Source of the DNA: Bacteroidales bacterium
GTDB taxonomy: Bacteria > Bacteroidota > Bacteroidia > Bacteroidales > Dysgonomonadaceae
Length of the DNA stretch: 10,928 bases
Assembly: GCA_012518155.1 (NCBI GenBank)
Contig: JAAYTC010000281.1
Span: forward strand, 1-10,928
Direction: 5' to 3'
Part shown: piece after piece, positions 6,537 through 10,928 of the stretch
Numbering within the stretch: the first letter of the stretch is position 1
Layout of the letters: each line of letters opens with the position of its first letter
The notes under the pieces: generated by a model
The model's input: the letters and a program-made list of their open reading frames with translations, nothing else
What the model was told of the DNA's origin: nothing
The model's database searches: none
Made by a program: the position numbers and the translations under genes

Positions 6537-7228
6537 TTTTTTGTTGTGATTTTATTAAACATTTCAAGTGCCCTTTGCAGCTGCTCTTCAATCCCCAAGT
6601 GTGTATTGTCGAGAACCCACGCGTCGTCGGCCTGGTAAAGCGGGCTTTCGACTCGGGTGGTGTCGCGTTTGTCACGCTCTTTCACGTTGGCTAGTACCTC
6701 TTCGTAGCGGGGATTTTCTCCTCTCGCTACCATTTCGTCGAAACGACGCTTGGCACGTGTTTCAGGCGATGCGGTCAGGAAAAGTTTCATCTCTGCTTCG
6801 GGAAATACAACGTTGCCGATGTCCCTTCCGTCCATCACCACCCCTTTGTCTTTGCCCATCTCTTGTTGTAGGCGGACTAACGCTTGTCGAACGAACCCTA
6901 TTGTGCTCACGCGGCTTGCACCGTCAGCTGCCTCCAGCGATCGTATCTCTTTCTCGACGTTCTCTCCATTGAGGTAAGTATCTTGCGACCCTACTTCGTT
7001 GGGCTTGAAATCAATCTGTATGCCGCCTATTTGTTCGCGAAGGACTTCTTCGTTTATACTCTCCGGGGTTATCCACCCGTTGCGGATGGCATGAAGGGCT
7101 ACTGCCCGGTACATGGCACCGCTATCGATGTAGGTATAACCTAACGCTTTTGCCAGTCCCTTGGCAATGGTGCTCTTCCCGCAGGACGAATACCCGTCCA
7201 CAGCGATATTTATTTTTTTCGCGTGCAT
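6533..7228 (-). CDS. cmk: Cytidylate kinase
   Basis: Phosphorylates CMP and dCMP to the diphosphates using ATP, in pyrimidine salvage and recycling from RNA and lipid turnover. The 231 residues match the usual bacterial length. The P-loop is DGYSSCGKST at 11-20, with a Ser-Cys pair where many bacteria have GSG; the GKST core is intact. DSGAMYRA at 35-42 is the CMP-binding start, VMDGRDIGNVVFP at 131-143 is the family signature, and RDKRDTTR at 185-192 is the arginine-rich LID region. The insert between about 60 and 100 is the NMP-binding domain of the long-type enzyme. It is the first gene of the cmk-ispH operon, and its TGA overlaps the ispH ATG. A -7 box lies about 30 bases before its start. 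There is no Shine-Dalgarno sequence, as is normal in Bacteroidota. Confidence 0.97.
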   Translation of the reverse strand: MHAKKINIAVDGYSSCGKSTIAKGLAKALGYTYIDSGAMYRAVALHAIRNGWITPESINEEVLREQIGGIQIDFKPNEVGSQDTYLNGENVEKEIRSLEAADGASRVSTIGFVRQALVRLQQEMGKDKGVVMDGRDIGNVVFPEAEMKLFLTASPETRAKRRFDEMVARGENPRYEEVLANVKERDKRDTTRVESPLYQADDAWVLDNTHLGIEEQLQRALEMFNKITTKK

Positions 7229-7258
7229 ACAATTTCTGCTAATCTTCTTAACAACCTA

Positions 7259-7266
7259 CAAAGATA
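7259..7266 (-). promoter_or_regulatory. -7 box of the cmk-ispH promoter
   Basis: TATCTTTG on the minus strand matches TAnnTTTG exactly and is identical to the pfkA -7 box. The expected transcription start is near 7252, giving a leader of about 24 bases before the cmk ATG. No clear TTTG is found 19-21 bases upstream, so the -33 element is weak or absent. The rest of the 81-base gap shows no strong terminator for the upstream gene. Confidence 0.6.
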
Positions 7267-7309
7267 GAATGTTTTCGTGACTCTCGTTTTAACAGGGATT
7301 CGAAAAAAC

Positions 7310-8032
7310 CTATAAAAGAAGTTCGGGATTAGGTGTGTGACCTTCAAGTGCCTGTAGATACTTGTCGATATAAAACGCTTTATCCCTCGATTTGTATTGT
7401 TGGATATAACGCGGATGCTCCAGTTCCACCGTCTTATCGAAAAGCCTCACTTCCCTGTTTAGAGCGCGGATAAACGAAGCGTTCTTCTTCCCTAATATAT
7501 AAACCTCTGAAGTATCCAGCCCGATCGAGATATGCTTCTCGAGGGAATCAATCATAAACTGTTTCACGTGATTGAAGAGCGCTTTATCGTCGTAGTAATT
7601 TGCATTGAGCCACTGCCCGTTTTTCGTCTTTCGGATAATAGCGAGTGGAAAAGGCGAATTGATGTAAAAGTGACGGTAAAAAGCTTCTGTTCCCCCGTAC
7701 TCTTCAATCAGGTCATATACAAATACCGAGGATACCTCGTGCGTACGCGCCGATGACATCGTGATCCCGCATGCACTTTCGAGCCTCTTCGTGTCGGTGA
7801 AGGGAACACCGGTTACTCCCGCCCCGTGTCGACTAGGGTTGATACCAATAATAAATCTTCTGCGGTGGGTATCGTTATAATATTTGCGGTAAAATGCTTC
7901 CATCACCTGCATGGTCTCCGGGTTTTCCACGAACGGGTTAAGCACCCGGTATCCCTCGGGGAGGTTCCCCGTGTAATCTAATTCCCTGTTAAACGCGATA
8001 ATTTTGTCTGCCACTGTTACCATATGTTGCAT
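7310..8032 (-). CDS. SMUG2-type uracil-DNA glycosylase family protein (DUF4918)
   Basis: A 240-residue protein of the uracil-DNA glycosylase superfamily that should remove uracil, and perhaps other deaminated or oxidised bases, from DNA at the start of base excision repair. Motif I is GINPSRHGAGVTGVPF at 63-78, parallel to the GMNPG...GVPFG block of SMUG1; Asn65 corresponds to the catalytic Asn. INSPFPL at 124-130 resembles the base-recognition Asn motif of SMUG enzymes. EHPRYIQQY at 205-213 matches the C-terminal HP-containing DNA-intercalation motif. Bacteroidota are known to carry this SMUG2 branch (described from Pedobacter); the ranking within the superfamily is my inference. It is monocistronic in appearance: a strong terminator precedes it and a -7 box for cmk follows. 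I see no convincing promoter of its own in 8033-8090. An in-frame ATG at 8023 would shorten it by three residues. Confidence 0.85.
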   Translation of the reverse strand: MQHMVTVADKIIAFNRELDYTGNLPEGYRVLNPFVENPETMQVMEAFYRKYYNDTHRRRFIIGINPSRHGAGVTGVPFTDTKRLESACGITMSSARTHEVSSVFVYDLIEEYGGTEAFYRHFYINSPFPLAIIRKTKNGQWLNANYYDDKALFNHVKQFMIDSLEKHISIGLDTSEVYILGKKNASFIRALNREVRLFDKTVELEHPRYIQQYKSRDKAFYIDKYLQALEGHTPNPELLL

Positions 8033-8090
8033 CTCTTATAAATGAGCCTCCCTGATGAATCCACCTTAAAAATCCTCGTCGCTAATTTAC

Positions 8091-8126
8091 AAAAATGCGC
8101 CACACGGTACAACCCGCGTGACGCAT
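8091..8126 (-). terminator. Intrinsic terminator after the DUF1080 gene
   Basis: On the minus strand, 13 bases at 8126-8114 pair with 13 bases at 8107-8095, with 11 Watson-Crick pairs and two G-U wobbles. The loop is six bases and a run of T follows (8095-8091). The stem is G/C-rich in the middle, so this is a strong candidate. It separates the DUF1080 gene from the glycosylase gene. Confidence 0.85.
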
Positions 8127-8141
8127 CTTAAATTAATTCAG

Positions 8142-8157
8142 TAATACGCCGGTATTA
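8142..8157 (-). repeat. Short palindrome directly after the DUF1080 gene stop
   Basis: TAATAC and GTATTA form a six-pair stem around the loop CGGC, beginning at the base after the TAA stop. Its first codon gives a second in-frame TAA. No T-run follows, so it is not itself a terminator. It may protect the 3' end of the message or be incidental. Confidence 0.4.
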
Positions 8158-10928
8158 TTACAATTTTTTAACCCGGATGTTTTTAAATTTCACTTTCGAG
8201 CCGTGGCCGAGGAATGCAATATGGCCCGTTTCGTTGAGTAAGCCGGGATGCTCTCTCTTATCCAACGTTCCATTTTTGGATGCTTCTCGGATGTCCCCGT
8301 CCAAAATGGTGGTGCCGTTAAGGATTACCGTGATACGGTCTCCATCGGCGATTACCTCCTGGTAGTTCCATTCCCCTACCGGTTTCAGGTACCCCCTTTT
8401 CGCGGGAATAACGCCGTAGACCGAGCCATGATACTGGTATTCGGCCAGTTTTTCATACACGGGTGCATCGTCATCCAATATCTGGAGTTCCATGCCCGCG
8501 TACGCGGCATCGCCCGTTTTAGGGGTACGTATGCCGAGTCCGTTATTTGCCCCCGGCGTGAGCATAAACTCGAAGCGGAACACGAAGTTATCGTATTGCT
8601 CTTTGGTGTAAAGGTTGCGCGTCTCCGCGGGTTTCCCTTGCGGGTCAACCACCAGTAATCCGTCTTGGATGACATAGTCGGCCGTGTTTCCCATCCAATG
8701 ATGCATGTGAGTACCATCGAAGAGTACTTCGAATCCCTCCCTTTTTTCTTCCTCTGACAGGGTGAAAGGTTCGGAGCGTTCGATTTCCTTGATATAGATA
8801 TCCCTATACGCCACCTTGCTACCATGAGCTTGCAATTCGATCTGCTCGATGGGGAAGATGGGTTGACTTCTGTCCCAGTAATTCTCAAGAATAACGTTGT
8901 CGGTCACCAGCTCGTCGTTCAGCCAAACCGATACGCGGTCGGCAATCATGCGAATACGGAATGTATTCCATTCGCCTACTTTTTGATCGGCCACTACTAG
9001 CGGTTTACTCGGGTGAGTCTGGTTGTTATAAAGCCCACCGGAGCCAACCTCGGCTCCCACGTTTACCCTTGCTGTATCCCAGATTTGCACTTGTGGTGTT
9101 CCCCTCAGGTAGATACCCGCGTCGGGTTCGGGGCCGGGATAGAGTTTCCAGTCCACCAGCATCTCGAAGTCACCGTATTGCTTTTCTGTACACAGGTTAT
9201 TTCCTTTACCGGTAAAGAGCAAGGTACCATCTTCCACTATCCAGTTTGCCACTGCTTCCGCGTCGGCCTTCTTTTGTGCCGCTGCCAGCTCCCTGGAACT
9301 CATTTTAGCACGTATGATCGGATTCTCAACTAATCCCTTCCAGCCGTCCAGGTTTTTCCCGTTAAAGAGAGAAACAAAGCCCCCCTCGGAACTGTTTTCG
9401 CCCAAGTACTTGGTGATAGATTGCCGTTGATAATCCGCGTCGGGATTACTCAATGTTTTGCTCACTTTGTTTAGGATAGCCGCGGTTTCCTCCCCGGCAA
9501 AAGCGGGATTTGCAATCGCGATGTTCATGGCCGCTACAGCAGCGGTTTCACTTACCGCGGGCTGATCCATGTAGGGGGCCACGAAAATCATTGCTTGATA
9601 TTGCCCCGTGGTTCCGATCAACCTGAGCAGGTCGTTTTTCTGTTTATCCGTCTGCGCGAACTGCATAGCCTCACGCGCGTACAGATACTTGATTGCTCCT
9701 GTTTCATTTGAACCGCGAATTATCGAAATAAGCGCGTCCGTCACCTTTTCCATCTCACGTTTGTCGTTGCTATTTCGCGCGATATCGAGCAATGGATATA
9801 TCACGTGGAACGATTCCCAGGCGGCAAGTGCATTAAAGGCAGCCTCTTTTTCATCCCCGCTAGCGGAAGCATATGCTTCGGTAATCCGATTCATTGATTC
9901 GGCCGATCCACTATTGGCCAGTGCTCTATAATAGAGGTGCTTGCTCGCGGAACGATCCATGCGATTGGTTACCAGTTCCATCTGCTGATCGGCAGGAAGA
10001 TAGGAGAGTGTCGCGTTAATAGCTTGTTGGATAGCAGGCACGTGTGCTTGTCCCGGCTGTTCGAGCAAGGTAAATAGGTCGGGCAGGTTCTTATCGGTAG
10101 CCACATCCTTGAGGGTGTTCGCCGCCACCGCTTTTACAGCCTCGTTATCGCTAAACATTTGGTTGTACACCAAATTGTATTGGCTCTCCATTTTACGGTT
10201 CGCGATCAATTCAAGGATCGCCTTTTTACCCGCGTCCCCGCTGGTGTCAAATACCGAAGCCAGCGTGTAGGAGATATCCCCGTTAAAGCTAGCGAGCGCG
10301 TTTTTGCCCCGTGTAACCGTCTCTTCATCGTTACTCTTTAACATCCCTGCTAGGGCAATTAAAGCTTGGTCTCCTCCTTGCTTGGCAAGTGAAACGGCAG
10401 CTGCTCTTTGTACTACCGAATTCGAAGAGGTTAGTAGCGGAGCTACCAGCGCGGGGAAGTTAGCGACGTTTTGATCCGCCAGCCAGTAAATGAGAGCGGT
10501 TTGTACATCAGGCGATTTCGTTGACGCGAGTTGTTTGGTAACCAGTTCAACCGCCTTTTTATCTTTTTGGAACGGGTACGCGTTCAGCACTCCCGTGAGA
10601 TAGGCAATGTCGCCATCCTTGATTGCATCTTTTAATATATTGTTTGGCTTCGCGGAGGGTTGACCAAGGAGTAACCTCGTGGCCGCGAGTTTGATATCTT
10701 GCTTGTCTTGTTTTTTCGCGGCCGAAAGAAGCCGTTTCGCCTCTTTTCCCACGAGCTTCGGTTCCGCGGGATTCAGCCGGTTGAGCAATGCTATATAGGA
10801 TGCGGTCGCGTTGTTCTTATGATACGCGTATCCCACCTCTTTAGCGGCGTTGGCCAACTGTTTCACGGACTCTTTCGTGCCCGTGTTTGCCAGCGCGTTG
10901 AGCACTACTTGTTGCATTTCTCCCGAAG
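8158..10928 (-). CDS. HEAT-repeat protein with two C-terminal DUF1080 (3-keto-disaccharide hydrolase) domains (partial)
   Basis: The frame has no stop up to the right edge. The Met at 10917 sits inside a helical repeat and codons upstream remain open (Ser-Gly-Glu), so the true start and any signal peptide lie outside the window. Counting from that Met, there are 919 residues. About 1-500 is Ala/Leu-rich paired helices of HEAT/Armadillo type (for example VVQRAAAVSLAKQGGDQAL at 168-186). Residues 512-711 are the first DUF1080 domain: SLFNGKNLDGW, then WIVEDGTLLFTG, DAGIYLRG and VQIWD. Residues 727-919 are the second: VLFDGTHMHHW, NNGLGIRT, MELQILDD and HGSVYGV. Both end in a KV-x-(Y/F)-(R/K)-(D/N)-I strand. 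DUF1080 is a concanavalin-like fold tied to cleavage of 3-keto sugars, so an exported glycan-degrading role is likely, but the substrate is unknown. The repeats probably act as a scaffold. Tandem hairpins and a terminator follow. Confidence 0.88.
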   Translation of the reverse strand, partial: SGEMQQVVLNALANTGTKESVKQLANAAKEVGYAYHKNNATASYIALLNRLNPAEPKLVGKEAKRLLSAAKKQDKQDIKLAATRLLLGQPSAKPNNILKDAIKDGDIAYLTGVLNAYPFQKDKKAVELVTKQLASTKSPDVQTALIYWLADQNVANFPALVAPLLTSSNSVVQRAAAVSLAKQGGDQALIALAGMLKSNDEETVTRGKNALASFNGDISYTLASVFDTSGDAGKKAILELIANRKMESQYNLVYNQMFSDNEAVKAVAANTLKDVATDKNLPDLFTLLEQPGQAHVPAIQQAINATLSYLPADQQMELVTNRMDRSASKHLYYRALANSGSAESMNRITEAYASASGDEKEAAFNALAAWESFHVIYPLLDIARNSNDKREMEKVTDALISIIRGSNETGAIKYLYAREAMQFAQTDKQKNDLLRLIGTTGQYQAMIFVAPYMDQPAVSETAAVAAMNIAIANPAFAGEETAAILNKVSKTLSNPDADYQRQSITKYLGENSSEGGFVSLFNGKNLDGWKGLVENPIIRAKMSSRELAAAQKKADAEAVANWIVEDGTLLFTGKGNNLCTEKQYGDFEMLVDWKLYPGPEPDAGIYLRGTPQVQIWDTARVNVGAEVGSGGLYNNQTHPSKPLVVADQKVGEWNTFRIRMIADRVSVWLNDELVTDNVILENYWDRSQPIFPIEQIELQAHGSKVAYRDIYIKEIERSEPFTLSEEEKREGFEVLFDGTHMHHWMGNTADYVIQDGLLVVDPQGKPAETRNLYTKEQYDNFVFRFEFMLTPGANNGLGIRTPKTGDAAYAGMELQILDDDAPVYEKLAEYQYHGSVYGVIPAKRGYLKPVGEWNYQEVIADGDRITVILNGTTILDGDIREASKNGTLDKREHPGLLNETGHIAFLGHGSKVKFKNIRVKKL

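Noticed and set aside
1..10928. CRISPR array, tRNA/rRNA, insertion sequence or prophage
   Set aside because: No spaced direct repeats, cloverleaf or rRNA segments, transposase motifs or terminal inverted repeats were seen; the genes are collinear and housekeeping in character.

Overview
The window looks like chromosomal DNA from an anaerobic member of the Bacteroidales (Bacteroidota). Three things point there: promoter boxes of the Bacteroidota form TAnnTTTG, little sign of Shine-Dalgarno sequences, and a sodium-pump gamma subunit carrying a lamin-tail domain. Placement in or near Dysgonomonadaceae/Porphyromonadaceae is a guess from overall protein character. Every gene I accept lies on the minus strand, so the transcription order runs from the right edge to the left edge. 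I see no tRNA, rRNA, insertion sequence, phage gene or CRISPR array.

Right to left: (1) a large gene, cut by the right edge, encodes an alpha-helical HEAT-type repeat region followed by two DUF1080 (3-keto-disaccharide hydrolase / LamG-like) domains. It ends at two consecutive hairpins, the second a convincing intrinsic terminator. (2) A single gene for a SMUG2-type uracil-DNA glycosylase. (3) A cmk-ispH operon (cytidylate kinase, then the last enzyme of the MEP isoprenoid pathway) with an ATGA start/stop overlap. It ends at a terminator whose hairpin is built partly from the last ispH codons. (4) pfkA, ATP-dependent phosphofructokinase, whose promoter -33 box overlaps the T-tract of the ispH terminator. 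(5) A five-gene operon: mce, mmdA, an oadG-like gene, the biotin carrier, and mmdB (cut by the left edge).

The last operon encodes the end of the succinate-to-propionate pathway. The epimerase interconverts (R)- and (S)-methylmalonyl-CoA. The carboxyltransferase MmdA moves the carboxyl group onto the biotin carrier, and the membrane subunits MmdB and OadG use its release as CO2 to pump sodium out of the cell. With pfkA next door this fits a sugar- or peptide-fermenting, propionate-producing anaerobe, although adjacency alone does not show co-regulation.

Most of the window is conserved housekeeping and central metabolism, and I do not see a clear undescribed system. The observations most worth a second look are the extracytoplasmic lamin-tail domain built into the gamma subunit of the sodium pump, the tandem DUF1080 domains behind a HEAT repeat region, and the compressed ispH terminator / pfkA promoter junction.
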